From Sphingobium sp. YR768 (GTDB taxonomy: Bacteria; Pseudomonadota; Alphaproteobacteria; Sphingomonadales; Sphingomonadaceae), in contig NZ_FOGE01000014.1 of NCBI RefSeq assembly GCF_900111125.1, forward strand, positions 1 through 64,000: a DNA stretch of 64,000 bases. The letters are read 5' to 3'. Made by a program: the position numbers and the translations under genes. The notes below the pieces were generated by a model. That model made no database searches and had not been told where the DNA came from. It worked only from the letters and a program-made list of their open reading frames with translations. Shown here piece by piece: positions 7,263 through 16,581 of this stretch (position 1 is the stretch's first letter; each line of letters starts with the position of its first letter).

Positions 7263-10121
7263 TCAGAGCGGCCAGCGCAGGCTGGCCTTTACGCCATGAT
7301 CGCGCAGATCATTGCCGATCTGCCCGGAATAGGACAGGCTGAGAACCGGGCCGGACGCCAGCCGTGCCTCGACGCCGAAGTCCACCGCCGCGACATCCTT
7401 GGCGATGGGCGGTGCGGTGATGGCGAAGCGATCGCCATCGGCAAAGGCCAGCGATGCCAGCGCATCGCGATTATGGCTGGCATGGCGCCAAGCCGCCGAG
7501 CCGGTCAGCGCGACGACGGTGCCCCCCTGCGGCGACAGATCAGCCTTGAACCGTGCCCCTAAGGTGCTGAACAGGATTTGCGAATTCTTGGCATGGACGA
7601 ACAGTTTCGATGCCCCGCCGCTTTCGACGCCCTGACTGGAATCGAGATGGACATAGGCCAGACCGGCGACCGGTTCGATCGTCGCCGGACCGACGCCGAT
7701 CTTGTAGCCAAGCTCGCCAAAGGCCTGACCGATGCCGATATCATATTTGCTGCCGAGCGAGTCGGTGAAGCCGGTGAAGGCAACCGACCGGTTCGTCTTG
7801 ATGGACCGGAACGTGTAGGAAGCGCCCAGACGCGCGGCGAAACCCACATCCTTGCCGATCCCGACATAGGCGCCCAGATGCACGTCATCCGCCTTGGCCG
7901 AAGAGGAACGGGCCGGCAGCTTGACGCTGCTATGGCTGTAGCCGGTCAGCAGGCCGATGCGCAGCGCGCCGCTGCGAACCATGTCATAGCCGAGGAAGAA
8001 GCCGCCAATGTCGCGATCATAGCGTGCAGCATTGCCGTCCCCCTTCATCCGGCCCCAGGAGCCATAGCCCCTGAACCAGAGCGCATTGGGATCGGTCGCA
8101 TCCAGCAGGCGGCCATTCACGGCCTCCCGAATGAAGCGGCTGTCCTCCAGCGCGGCGGCGCGGACGGTGGCATGGATTTCGCCCGAGATGGAATCGAAGG
8201 CGACACGGGCCTCCGCTTCCGTTTGCAGATAGCCGATCGCGTCGTGCAGCGTGCCGGTCGTGCTGTCCGCGCCTGCGGCCGCGGAAATCTGGTTCGGCGT
8301 TGCCCCGGCCGAGGCGAAGGAGCGGGTCTGCGCGACATCGAGATAGACATGTGTCGCGTCATAATTGTCGACCAGATTGTAGAAGAGCGACACCTGCGTA
8401 TCGCCCGACAACGCATAGTCGCCGGTCACGCCGCCATCGGCGGTCAGCACGGTATAACGCTTGCCCAGCACATAGCGCGCGGCGTCCGTCTTGGTCACGA
8501 CCAGTCGGGAGCCGCTATCCAGCGTCGCCGCGCCGGACACGTCCAGCAGGTCGGTGTCGCCGGTCGAGGTCAGTTCCACGGCATAGCGTGACCCCGTCGC
8601 CTGATGATAATCGCCATTGACGCTGAGCGTGCCGATCGATCCGCCCGGAGCGACCGTCGATCCCGTCTGCGCACTGATGCCGCCCACGGTGCCATAGCCG
8701 CCCAAAATGGCGCCGTTGCCGACTGTCACTGTTGACGTGGCGAGGCTGCCATTGACCTGGAGCTTCCCGGAGACGACCGTCGTCGGGCCGGTCAGGCTGC
8801 TGTCGGCCGTCAGTTCAAGCGCGCCGGCACCGGCCTTGAACAGGCTGCCTTCCCCGGAAATCGCATTGGCGAAGCTTGCATCGGCCGCCTGATCGATGAT
8901 CATGCTGGCTCCGGCGTCGATCACCGCTTCGCCGCTGCCGAAGCTGGTGGCTGATCCGATCAACGTTCCGCCCGCCACGGTGGTCGTGCCGGAATAGCTG
9001 TTCTCGCCACCCAGAACCAATATGCCCAGATCCGTCTTGGTGAGGCCGGCCGTGCCGGTCAGCGGTGCGTCGATCGTAGCGACGAAGGACACGCCGTTAG
9101 CGGTGCCATCCCCCACCCGCATGGTCGCGGCGCTGCCGCTCAGTTCGATCGGTTCGCCGACGATATGATAGCCATCGACAGCGAAATACATGCCTTCGAC
9201 CGCGACATTGCCCAGACTGTTGTCGACCGTCACCGTGCCGGCCGTGCCCGCGAAGGTCACGCTGCCCGGATTGGGCGTATAGGCGCCATTGGTGCCGCCG
9301 CCCGCTTCGGTCCAGTTGGCGGTGGTCGCATCCCACACGCCGTCGCCGCCATTCACCACGCCATTGTCGGCATTGCCGGCGGCGGCGCCGTCCCAATAGA
9401 GGAACTGGCCGGTCGGCGGGACAGTCGGCGGCGTCACCACCGGCCCGGTGCCGACATCGATCAGGCCGCCATCGACACCCTGCGTGAAATCGAAATAATT
9501 GTCATAGGGATCGACGTCGTTCAGCGTGAAGGCGAGCGCGTTGCTCGCCAGCAGGCTGTTGTAGATTTCCGTAAGGACCGCGACGTCCGTGATGCTGAAA
9601 AAGCCGGTCGCCAAGATGTCGTTACCGAACCCGTTGGTCGTGCTGAGCAGAGTCTGGCCATCGGACGTGGTCTGATAGGCGGTCACATCGGACCAGTTGC
9701 CGAGCAGGATATCATTGACCGACAGGGTATTTTCGCCCTCGTCGAAATCGCCCGGCGCGGTATCGCCATCATAGAGGGTGATGCGGATGGACAGGGACTG
9801 GATACCGCCGCCAAGCTGGTCCAGCAGCGTGCTGTCATAGCCAGTCTGGGTACCGAACAGCAAAGGATTGCCGGTCGCAACACCCGGAACCGCATTTTCC
9901 GAATAATTGGCATAGCCCCGGTATAATTGGGATGCTGCCAGCTGCGACACCACGCGCGTATCGTTGGTGCCGGTCAGATCGACGACGATGCCGCCAACTT
10001 CCGTCACACCGGATGGAAGAGCGCCGCCGGTTGGAGAATTTCTGGTTTCATCGCTGGCACTTGCAGGAACAGTATAACTTAGCGCCAAGGCACTAGCGGC
10101 TAACAACAATCCTATTTTCAT
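7263..10121 (-). CDS. Autotransporter (type Va) with beta-helix passenger
   Basis: A 952-residue protein with a signal peptide (about residues 1-22, ending TVPASAS). Residues about 60-230 hold an N-terminal exposed domain rich in Asp/Asn/Gly (LYDGDTAPGDFDEGEN, NDVDPYDNYFDF). Residues about 245-600 form a passenger beta-helix with autotransporter-associated (PATR-like) repeats such as ENSYSGTTTVAGGTLIGS and TGPTTVVSGKLQVNGSL, then GYGTVGG and APGGSIGTLSVNGDY. Residues about 690-952 are the translocator barrel (LWFRGYGSWG..., GFFLGYDM, FGELGYKIG) ending in RWPL. Family knowledge: the barrel exports the passenger to the cell surface. The function of the passenger (adhesin, enzyme) is not visible. 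The start has GGAG nine bases upstream, and the upstream DNA is unusually AT-rich. Confidence 0.9.
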   Translation of the reverse strand: MKIGLLLAASALALSYTVPASASDETRNSPTGGALPSGVTEVGGIVVDLTGTNDTRVVSQLAASQLYRGYANYSENAVPGVATGNPLLFGTQTGYDSTLLDQLGGGIQSLSIRITLYDGDTAPGDFDEGENTLSVNDILLGNWSDVTAYQTTSDGQTLLSTTNGFGNDILATGFFSITDVAVLTEIYNSLLASNALAFTLNDVDPYDNYFDFTQGVDGGLIDVGTGPVVTPPTVPPTGQFLYWDGAAAGNADNGVVNGGDGVWDATTANWTEAGGGTNGAYTPNPGSVTFAGTAGTVTVDNSLGNVAVEGMYFAVDGYHIVGEPIELSGSAATMRVGDGTANGVSFVATIDAPLTGTAGLTKTDLGILVLGGENSYSGTTTVAGGTLIGSATSFGSGEAVIDAGASMIIDQAADASFANAISGEGSLFKAGAGALELTADSSLTGPTTVVSGKLQVNGSLATSTVTVGNGAILGGYGTVGGISAQTGSTVAPGGSIGTLSVNGDYHQATGSRYAVELTSTGDTDLLDVSGAATLDSGSRLVVTKTDAARYVLGKRYTVLTADGGVTGDYALSGDTQVSLFYNLVDNYDATHVYLDVAQTRSFASAGATPNQISAAAGADSTTGTLHDAIGYLQTEAEARVAFDSISGEIHATVRAAALEDSRFIREAVNGRLLDATDPNALWFRGYGSWGRMKGDGNAARYDRDIGGFFLGYDMVRSGALRIGLLTGYSHSSVKLPARSSSAKADDVHLGAYVGIGKDVGFAARLGASYTFRSIKTNRSVAFTGFTDSLGSKYDIGIGQAFGELGYKIGVGPATIEPVAGLAYVHLDSSQGVESGGASKLFVHAKNSQILFSTLGARFKADLSPQGGTVVALTGSAAWRHASHNRDALASLAFADGDRFAITAPPIAKDVAAVDFGVEARLASGPVLSLSYSGQIGNDLRDHGVKASLRWPL

Positions 10122-10144
10122 GCTTCACTCCATTTGCAGCTATA

Positions 10145-10158
10145 ATTGGCGAGCCAAT
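10145..10158. promoter_or_regulatory. 14-bp perfect palindrome upstream of the autotransporter
   Basis: ATTGGCGAGCCAAT is an exact palindrome beginning 23 bases upstream of the autotransporter start codon (minus strand). A TATATT-like segment lies next to it (10159-10164 read in reverse). It could be a regulator-binding site overlapping the core promoter. Confidence 0.4.
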
Positions 10159-10659
10159 ATATAAATCTGTGGAGCGACCCCTTTTTTAAGCCTGTGCATT
10201 ATTGCGCACATGCCATCTGATCGGCGGCATTTTACCGCGCGGCAATATGCTGCAACAACAGAGGATCAGATGAGGACGACGTTGCGTCAAAATGAAAGAA
10301 ATATGCGCTGGAATGAAAATTATTACATAATGAATATGACAATTATTGTTAGAAATTTGTTTCGAATACGAAATAATATCCAAAAATTCATTATTCGCTG
10401 CAAACAATCCCGCTCTGACTCGAAATTTCGTAGAATATTGGGCCTGAATATTCAGCATCCCAGCCACACAAGGCTGCAATGCCGCATATGCCATGCAGCA
10501 GCCCTTCCACATATCATGATTGGAAGAGATAATTTCTTGTTATCAGACCATTAGAGCGGAGTGACTTCATATTGAGCCGTCATTGCGAGCGCAGATCAAA
10601 GCACTCCGATCTCACTTCGGATCAATCCTGCCGGACTGGCCCCCAGCCAGAGCGGGGTT
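10159..10659. other. AT-rich intergenic region with no convincing gene
   Basis: About 500 bases separate the autotransporter start from the LysR gene stop. By eye, 10290-10400 is only about a quarter G+C, against well over 60 percent in the flanking genes. Open frames here (for example 10186-10512 minus and 10210-10554 plus) have unusual composition, start in poor context and resemble no protein I know. At 10578-10620 there is a degenerate copy of the GTCATTGCGAGCG repeat. The AT-rich part probably holds the autotransporter promoter and upstream control sites. Confidence 0.6.
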
Positions 10660-11451
10660 TCAGGCGATCAGCGCCTCGACCAGCGCCTTGACCTTCTTCT
10701 GCCGCCATTGGGGCAGCGGCGCGATCAGCCAGTAGGCGAGCAGGGTCGGGCTGGTGTCGCCCACCTGCCGCACCCGGCCCGCCGCGATATCCGCCTGCGC
10801 CAGCAATTGCGGCACGCGGGCACGACCGAAGCCGTTCGCCGCTGCCTCGATTGCCAACCCGCCATCAGCCACGCGAATGGTCGCAGGCTTGTCGCCAGCG
10901 GGGCAACCGGGCCAGTCGATGCGATGATCGGGGCCGCCAGCCGCCGCTTCGACGGTGATATAGACGGCCTCGCCGATCTTCACGCCCTCATGCTCGCCTG
11001 CGCCGTCGGTCAGCCGCAGGGCGATGTCCAGATTGGCTTCGGTGAAGTCCAACGCTTCGTCAGCGGATATCAACTGGAACGTCAGGTCCGGCTGGCTGGC
11101 AGCATAGGCGGCCAGACGCGGCTGGAGCCATTTGGCGGTGATGTCGCGGGGCGCGGCGATGGTCAGCGCATGGCTGGACTGGCCCGCCTGCATCGCGCGG
11201 ACGGCTTCCTCAAATTCCAGAAAACCGGCGCGCAGGGCATCCAGGCCCGCTTCGGTTTCCGGGGTTAGCTCCAGCCCCTTGGGTGTGCGGCGAAACAGCA
11301 CGACGCCCAGCATATCCTCCAGCGCGCGAATCTGTTGCCCGACGGCCGCCGGCGTCACCGCCAGTTCGTCCGCCGCGCGGGTGAAGGACAGATGCCGCGC
11401 CGCCGCATCCAGCACGCGCAGGCCGTTGAGCGGCAAATGGGTCCGCTTCAT
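10660..11451 (-). CDS. LysR-family transcriptional regulator (GcvA-like)
   Basis: A 263-residue regulator. The N-terminal winged helix-turn-helix is clear: LNGLRVLDAAARHLSFTRAA, then ELAVTPAAVGQQIRALED and LGVVLFRRTPKGLELT. The rest is the periplasmic-binding-like effector domain (LTIAAPRDITAKWLQPRL, DLDFQLI-like strand FQLISADEALDF, IDIALRL-like). The wording of the N-terminus (LPPLNALRVFEAAARHLSFT in the family) is that of the GcvA subgroup. The protein is a little shorter than the usual 290-300 residues. The ATG overlaps the apaG stop by four bases (11448-11451), so the two are co-translated. The target gene is not evident; no adjacent divergent gene exists. Confidence 0.85.
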   Translation of the reverse strand: MKRTHLPLNGLRVLDAAARHLSFTRAADELAVTPAAVGQQIRALEDMLGVVLFRRTPKGLELTPETEAGLDALRAGFLEFEEAVRAMQAGQSSHALTIAAPRDITAKWLQPRLAAYAASQPDLTFQLISADEALDFTEANLDIALRLTDGAGEHEGVKIGEAVYITVEAAAGGPDHRIDWPGCPAGDKPATIRVADGGLAIEAAANGFGRARVPQLLAQADIAAGRVRQVGDTSPTLLAYWLIAPLPQWRQKKVKALVEALIA

Positions 11452-11852
11452 TCGGCCACCGCCGGTGCGATCAGCGCGAAATGGGGGATGGCGACTTCGA
11501 ATGTGTCACCGTCAATGCCGATCATGCGATAGCTGCCCTTCATCGACCCGGTCGGGGTACCCAGCGGACAACCCGAAACATAGTCATAGCTTTTCCCCGG
11601 CTGCACCACCGGTTGCTCCCCCACCACGCCGTCACCATCGACGCTATGCTGCGATCCGCGCCCGTCGGTGATGATCCAGTGACGCGTCAGAAGCTGCACC
11701 GGATGGTCGCCCTGATTTTCGATCCGGATATGATAGGCCCAGAACCAGCGGCCCCGATCCGGCTCCGACTGTTCGGGCAGGAACGTCACTGCGACATGGA
11801 TAGTGATGTCGCGCGTCGTCGCATGAAAGGGGAAGAGCGCAAGCACGGTCAT
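11448..11852 (-). CDS. apaG: ApaG domain protein
   Basis: A 134-residue protein with the ApaG (DUF525) pattern: TRDITIHVAVTFLPEQSEPDRGRWFWAYHIRIENQG, LLTRHWIITDG, then VVGEQPVVQPGKSYDYVSGCPLGTPTGSMKGSY. The fibronectin-III-like fold, about 125 residues long, is known from Co2+/Mg2+ resistance work in enterobacteria and from domains in F-box proteins; its molecular function is unclear. It is the first gene of a two-gene unit with the LysR regulator downstream (4-base overlap). Confidence 0.92.
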   Translation of the reverse strand: MTVLALFPFHATTRDITIHVAVTFLPEQSEPDRGRWFWAYHIRIENQGDHPVQLLTRHWIITDGRGSQHSVDGDGVVGEQPVVQPGKSYDYVSGCPLGTPTGSMKGSYRMIGIDGDTFEVAIPHFALIAPAVAE

Positions 11853-11884
11853 GTCTCAGGAATGCGCCCTAACCCCCTCGTCCG

Positions 11885-13093
11885 TCAACGGCCTATCGCG
11901 CGCAGCGCCTGATCGAAATCGGCGATGACATCGTCCGGGTCTTCCAGACCGACGTTGAGGCGCAGCATGTCCTCGGTAATGCCGACTTCCAGCCGGGCTT
12001 CTTCCGCCATGCCGAAATGGGTGGTGGAGGCCGGATGGGTCATCAGCGATCGCGAGTCGCCGATATTGTTGCTGATGTCGACCAGTTCCAGCGCATTGAG
12101 CAGGCCATGCGCCTCCGCACGGCCGCCACCGACATAAAGCGAGAAGATCGGACCGGCGGCCTCCATCTGCTGCATGGCCAGCGCATGCTGCGGATGGCTT
12201 TCAAGGCCGGGATAATTGACCTTGGGCAGGCGCGTTTCCAGGAAGCGCGCGACCTTGAGCGCATTGTCGCTCTGGCGACGGATGCGCAGGTCCAGCGTTT
12301 CCAGCCCCTTGAGCACCACCCAGGCGTTGAACGCGCTGAGCGTCGGCCCGGTGTTGCGGTGGAAGGGCAGCAGGACATTGTCGATCCAGTCGCGCGTGCC
12401 GCAGATGGCGCCGGCGAGCACGCGGCCCTGCCCGTCCATCATCTTGGTCGCGCTATAGGCCACGACGTCCGCGCCAAATTCCATCGGCCGCTGGAGCGCG
12501 GGCGAGGCAAAGGCATTGTCGACGACGGTGGTGATGCCATGCGCCTTCGCTATGGCGCACACGGCGGCGATATCCACCACGTCCATCGTCGGATTGGCCG
12601 GGGTTTCGAAGAAGAAGACCTTCGTATTCGGCTTCACCGCCGCTTCCCAGGCTGCAACGTCGGCGCCGTCGATCGTGGTCGTCTGAATGCCGAACTTGGG
12701 CAGCAGCGTGTCGACCAGCCAGCGGCAGGAGCCAAAGGCCGCCTTGGCCGCGACGACATGGTCGCCGGCCGACAACTGGCAGAGCAGCGCCGCCGTCATC
12801 GCCGCCATGCCGGTAGCCGTGGCGCGGCAGGCCTCGGCGCCTTCCAGCAGGGCGATGCGCTGTTCCAGCATCTCGACTGTCGGGTTCTGAAGGCGGCTAT
12901 AGGTCATGCCGACCTGATCGCCAGCGAAGCGCGCGGCGGCATCCTCCGCCCGGTCATAGCAATAGCCGCTGGTCAGGAAGAGCGCTTCGGACGTTTCGCC
13001 ATATTCGCTGCGCGCCGTGCCGCCCCGGATCGCCAGCGTCGCCGGCTTCCAGTTCTTCGTGATCTCCGGATTCTGTCCGCTCTTCCGCTTCAT
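11885..13093 (-). CDS. metZ: O-succinylhomoserine sulfhydrylase
   Basis: A 402-residue PLP enzyme of the Cys/Met metabolism family. Features: TLAIRGGTARSEYGETSEALFLTSGY at the N-terminus, QVGMTYSRLQNPTVEMLE, cofactor-contacting ATGMAAM, the aspartate in VVDNAFASPALQRP, and the Schiff-base lysine in YSATKMMDGQGR. The sequence around this lysine and the N-terminus match MetZ, which makes homocysteine directly from O-succinylhomoserine and sulfide, rather than cystathionine synthases. The start codon overlaps the stop of the threonine dehydratase gene by four bases, so the two are one translational unit. No SAM riboswitch is visible upstream of this unit. Confidence 0.92.
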   Translation of the reverse strand: MKRKSGQNPEITKNWKPATLAIRGGTARSEYGETSEALFLTSGYCYDRAEDAAARFAGDQVGMTYSRLQNPTVEMLEQRIALLEGAEACRATATGMAAMTAALLCQLSAGDHVVAAKAAFGSCRWLVDTLLPKFGIQTTTIDGADVAAWEAAVKPNTKVFFFETPANPTMDVVDIAAVCAIAKAHGITTVVDNAFASPALQRPMEFGADVVAYSATKMMDGQGRVLAGAICGTRDWIDNVLLPFHRNTGPTLSAFNAWVVLKGLETLDLRIRRQSDNALKVARFLETRLPKVNYPGLESHPQHALAMQQMEAAGPIFSLYVGGGRAEAHGLLNALELVDISNNIGDSRSLMTHPASTTHFGMAEEARLEVGITEDMLRLNVGLEDPDDVIADFDQALRAIGR

Positions 13094-14082
13094 ATCGCCT
13101 TCCGCAATTCCACGCGCGGGGTGGCCCCGCCCAATATCTCGGCCATCTGGCTTCTGTCGCCATTACCGCCCGACAGGATTACCGCAACCTTCTTGCCGCG
13201 CATTCGCTCTTTTTCCTGCATCAGCGCAGCCAGCGCGACGGCCCCCGCCCCTTCGGTCAGATTATGCGTGTCCTCCCAATAGATGCGGATCGCCTCGGCC
13301 ACTTCATCATCGGTCACGGCGACGAAGCGATCGGCGCGCGGCCCGAAATAGTCGAGCGCAGCCTGAACCGGGGTGCAGACCGCCACGCCATCGGCAAAGG
13401 TGTAGGCTGTGGGACTGGAGATGAGGCGCCCTGCCTCGAAGCTGCGCTTGGCCGCATCGACATGGGCGGAGACGACGCCGACGACCTTCGTCTTCAGGCC
13501 CAGCGCATCGCGCGCCGCAATCGTACCGCACAGGCCGGAGCCGCAACCCACAGGCACGTAAACGGTGTCGAGGTCCGGCACCGCGTCGAACAGTTCCAGC
13601 CCATAGCTGGCCACACCGCGCACCAGCTGATCATGATAGGCGGGGACCATGAAGAGCCCCTGTTCCTGCGACAGGCGCAGCGCCTCCGCCTTGGCACTGT
13701 CGAAATCATGACCATGTTCGATCAGGTTCGCGCCAAAGGCGCGCATCGCCCGGTTCTTTTCCAGCGCATTGCCATGGGGCACGACGATGGTGACGGACAG
13801 ACCGGCCGCCTTGGCCGCGCGCACCTGTGCCTGGCCATGATTGCCGCGCGTGGCGGTGATGATGCCCTTCACTTCGGGATGGGCCGTGCGCAGCCAGTCG
13901 ATATAGGTGATCGCGCCGCGCACCTTGAACGCGCCGGTGGGCGTGTGATTTTCATGCTTCACCCACACATCGCAACCGCTGCGGCCCGCCAGCAGCGGCC
14001 AGGCATATTGCGGCGTCGGCGGCACCTGCTCATGGATCAGGGCAGCGGCGGAACGGAGCGAGGCAAGCGAAAGATCGGTCAT
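13090..14082 (-). CDS. Threonine/serine dehydratase (PLP fold type II)
   Basis: A 330-residue protein from ATG 14082 (an in-frame ATG at 14091 would add three residues). Motifs: the PLP lysine in HTPTGAFKVRGA, the asparagine loop RGNHGQAQ, the glycine-rich phosphate loop VGCGSGLCGT, and a terminal ILSGGNGD. It lacks the C-terminal ACT-like regulatory domain of biosynthetic IlvA, so it resembles catabolic or short threonine dehydratases that give 2-oxobutanoate and ammonia. It overlaps metZ by four bases, which is notable because both draw on homoserine/threonine carbon. The substrate (threonine, serine or hydroxyaspartate) cannot be fixed from sequence. Confidence 0.85.
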   Translation of the reverse strand: MTDLSLASLRSAAALIHEQVPPTPQYAWPLLAGRSGCDVWVKHENHTPTGAFKVRGAITYIDWLRTAHPEVKGIITATRGNHGQAQVRAAKAAGLSVTIVVPHGNALEKNRAMRAFGANLIEHGHDFDSAKAEALRLSQEQGLFMVPAYHDQLVRGVASYGLELFDAVPDLDTVYVPVGCGSGLCGTIAARDALGLKTKVVGVVSAHVDAAKRSFEAGRLISSPTAYTFADGVAVCTPVQAALDYFGPRADRFVAVTDDEVAEAIRIYWEDTHNLTEGAGAVALAALMQEKERMRGKKVAVILSGGNGDRSQMAEILGGATPRVELRKAI

Positions 14083-14146
14083 CCTGCACATCTATCGGCC
14101 ATGCACCGCCCGGGACAGGACCGATATGGGCGGATTGGCCCCTTTT

Positions 14147-14581
14147 TCAGGCTGCCTTGCGCACCCGACCGGCAAAGAGCGGGTGGAGATGGGCTTCTTC
14201 CCATTCCATCCGGTCATACAGGCCGTTCTGCAATTCCAGCACGGCGGCGCGATAGCCGGGCCAGTCGGCGGCGATCTGTGCCGGGGTCCAATATTTGATA
14301 TGGTCGCTGTAGCGCAGGAACAGCGCAACCATGGCGCGGCTGCTGGTGCGGACCACCTGATCGGCGTGGGGCGTCATCGGATTGCGGCGCAAATCCTGCA
14401 CCATCGCATCCTCGCGCGCCATATGTTCGCGGAACAGTTGCGAGAAGGCGATGCGGCGTCGCGCGATATCCGGCATGTCCTCCGCCCGCGCGCTTTCCAT
14501 GGCGTGGGCGAAATCCCGCATCATCCTGCGGAGGCCGTCATGATCCTGCGCCAATTCCATATGCATATTCTGCGACCCCAT
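14147..14581 (-). CDS. Hemerythrin HHE-domain protein
   Basis: A 144-residue all-helical protein. Candidate iron ligands are in the expected order: DHDGLRRM near the N-terminus, REHMAREDAMV in the second helix, HADQVVRT and YSDHIKYW in the middle, and EWEEAHLHPL at the end. This is the hemerythrin/HHE cation-binding pattern; bacterial members bind a di-iron centre and sense or store O2 or NO, or repair iron proteins. It stands alone between the threonine dehydratase and leuB, with about 70 bases on either side. It has no fused domain, so a partner role is unknown. Confidence 0.8.
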   Translation of the reverse strand: MGSQNMHMELAQDHDGLRRMMRDFAHAMESARAEDMPDIARRRIAFSQLFREHMAREDAMVQDLRRNPMTPHADQVVRTSSRAMVALFLRYSDHIKYWTPAQIAADWPGYRAAVLELQNGLYDRMEWEEAHLHPLFAGRVRKAA

Positions 14582-14654
14582 TTTCCGATTAGATCGGCAT
14601 GGAGCCGCAAAAGTTAAGCCGGTTCGCCGATTATGCGACGAACCGAAGGACGCT

Positions 14655-15698
14655 TCAAAGCGCGGCGAGCACAGCCTCGCCCATTTCCAGCGTGTTCATG
14701 CTGCCACCCAGATCGGGCGAGCGGGCGCCGTCGCGCAGCGCCTTCGCCACGGCCGCCTCAATCCGGTCGGCCTGTTCGGGCAGGTCCAGCGAGTAACGCA
14801 GCATCATTGCCGCCGACAATATGGTCGCCAGCGGATTGGCCTTGCCCTGCCCGGCAATATCGGGCGCGGAACCGTGGATCGGCTCATACAGGCCCTGCCC
14901 GCTGCCGTTGAGCGTAGCGGACGCCAGCATGCCGATCGAGCCAACGCACATGCTCGCCTGATCCGACAGGATATCGCCGAACAGATTGCCGGTGACGATG
15001 ACGTCGAACTGGCCGGGGTTGCGGACCAGCTGCATCGCGGCATTGTCGACATACATGTGGCTGAGCGCGACATCGGGATAGTCCGCCGATACCGCGATCA
15101 CCACGTCGCGCCACAATTGGCTGGTTTCCAGCACATTGGCCTTGTCCACCGAACAGAGTTTGCCGCGACGGGCGCGGGCGGCCTGGAAACCGGCATGGGC
15201 GATGCGGCGCACTTCGGCTTCGTTATAGGACATGATGTCATAGCCTTCACGCAGGCCATCGACGGTGGTGCGGAAACCCTTTTCGCCGAAATAGACGTCG
15301 CCATTGGTTTCGCGGACGATCAGCAGGTCGATCGATCCGGCGACTTCCGGCTTCAGCGCCGATTCATGCGCCAGTTCGGGGAAGACCTTGGCCGGGCGCA
15401 GGTTGGAAAAGAGGCCCAGTTCCTTGCGCAGGCCCAGGATCGCCTGTTCGGGGCGCAGATGCCGTTCCAGCGCGTCGCAATCGGGATCGCCGACCGCGCC
15501 GAACAGGATGGCGTCGGCGCGCTTGGCGATGTCCAGCGTTTCGGGCGGCAGCGGATGGCCGACCGCCTTATAGGCTGCGCCGCCGACCAGCCCCTCTTCA
15601 TAGGTCAGGCCGTCGATCGCCAGCGCATCGAGCACGCGCTTCGCCTGTGCGACGATCTCGGGGCCGATACCATCTCCGGGGAACAGGGCGATCAACAT
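14655..15698 (-). CDS. leuB: 3-isopropylmalate dehydrogenase
   Basis: A 347-residue enzyme of leucine biosynthesis that oxidatively decarboxylates 3-isopropylmalate with NAD+. Motifs: [13 protein letters not shown] at the N-terminus, [10 protein letters not shown], the substrate arginines in [29 protein letters not shown] (the LeuB-specific region), [15 protein letters not shown], and the metal/substrate block [16 protein letters not shown] followed by [12 protein letters not shown]. Length is normal for the family. leuC, leuD and leuA are not in the window. The gene is preceded by recO on the same strand, with a 92-base gap. Confidence 0.95.
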   Translation of the reverse strand: MLIALFPGDGIGPEIVAQAKRVLDALAIDGLTYEEGLVGGAAYKAVGHPLPPETLDIAKRADAILFGAVGDPDCDALERHLRPEQAILGLRKELGLFSNLRPAKVFPELAHESALKPEVAGSIDLLIVRETNGDVYFGEKGFRTTVDGLREGYDIMSYNEAEVRRIAHAGFQAARARRGKLCSVDKANVLETSQLWRDVVIAVSADYPDVALSHMYVDNAAMQLVRNPGQFDVIVTGNLFGDILSDQASMCVGSIGMLASATLNGSGQGLYEPIHGSAPDIAGQGKANPLATILSAAMMLRYSLDLPEQADRIEAAVAKALRDGARSPDLGGSMNTLEMGEAVLAAL

Positions 15699-15790
15699 GA
15701 CGGTGCTTCCTCACAATATGTTCGTACAGCCCCAGGACGTGCAATAATGGGGCAGATTGTCGGCGCCCGCCTTTGCAGAAGCTGCCCGCT

Positions 15791-16525
15791 TTAGGCAACC
15801 GCTCTTTTGAGCCGTTCGACCAGTCTTTCCCGCGCCGCCAGCACATCGGCGCGCCGGTCGGTGAGGACGGAGCGCTCCAGAAAGAAGCCGGTCAGGCGCA
15901 GCCCATCGATAATCTGGTCCCAGTCGCCCATGCCCCCTTCCAGGAGGAAAGGCGGCAGCGGCAGCAGGCGGTTTTCATAGCCGACCGCCGCCGTGCGGCT
16001 GACGGCGGCGGCGCTGCGCGGGCTGACATAGGCCAGATCGGTCGTATCGCCCAACGCCGCGCAGCGCGTGAGATCGAGGCCGAAGCCCAGTTCGGCGAGC
16101 AACAGCAGTTCATAGCGGACCAGCGCCGCCGCCCAGCCTCGCGCCGCCGGGGCCGCCTCCACCGCGTCGAGCAGCCCGGACAAAGCCTGATGCAGCGCCG
16201 GATAGGGCGTCCCTTCGGGCAGGGATGCGGCGGTGAGCGCGCAGCTCCAGTCGATCGCGGCGGCCGGCAGCGGCTCGGCATGGAGCGGCGCGCGGCTATG
16301 GGCGAGTTCGACGGTCAGGCCCGCCAGTTGATCTTCGGTCCGGGCGCGAAATTCCGCCATCACCACATTGCCCGGCAGCAGCACCGGCCGCATAGTCCGC
16401 GACCGGCCGCCACGGACATAGCCGGGCAGCAGACCATCACCCGGCGTCAACAACCGCGCGATCGCGCCATGTTCGCCATGATGGCGCAACGCACAGACGA
16501 TCGCGGTGGTGGAGAGATGGGGCAT
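15791..16525 (-). CDS. recO: DNA repair protein RecO
   Basis: A 244-residue protein with the RecO layout: an N-terminal OB-fold ([36 protein letters not shown]) followed by a helical domain ([20 protein letters not shown]) and the short C-terminal tail. RecO acts with RecR to load RecA on SSB-coated DNA in the RecFOR pathway. The zinc-finger cysteines present in some RecO proteins are not apparent; only isolated cysteines are seen. The downstream gene on this strand is leuB. A half copy of the 66-bp repeat lies 22 bases upstream of its start. Confidence 0.9.
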   Translation of the reverse strand: MPHLSTTAIVCALRHHGEHGAIARLLTPGDGLLPGYVRGGRSRTMRPVLLPGNVVMAEFRARTEDQLAGLTVELAHSRAPLHAEPLPAAAIDWSCALTAASLPEGTPYPALHQALSGLLDAVEAAPAARGWAAALVRYELLLLAELGFGLDLTRCAALGDTTDLAYVSPRSAAAVSRTAAVGYENRLLPLPPFLLEGGMGDWDQIIDGLRLTGFFLERSVLTDRRADVLAARERLVERLKRAVA

Positions 16526-16546
16526 CGCCCTCTCCTAGAGCGAAGC

Positions 16547-16571
16547 GTGCTCCTGCGAAAGCAGGAGCCCA
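16547..16571. repeat. Half copy of the double-hairpin repeat
   Basis: A single 25-base arm identical to the left arm of the 66-bp element, including the GCTCCTGC-GAAA-GCAGGAGC hairpin. It sits between the aldehyde dehydrogenase stop and the recO start, both on the minus strand. Confidence 0.8.
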
Positions 16572-16581
16572 TCCTTCCCGC

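Noticed and set aside
10186..10512. 108-codon minus-strand ORF in the AT-rich region
   Set aside because: Odd composition (many Cys, Ile, Asn), no ribosome site, no family; the region looks regulatory.
14083..14146. SAM riboswitch upstream of the metZ unit
   Set aside because: The gap upstream of the threonine dehydratase is only about 65 bases and shows no SAM-II-like core.
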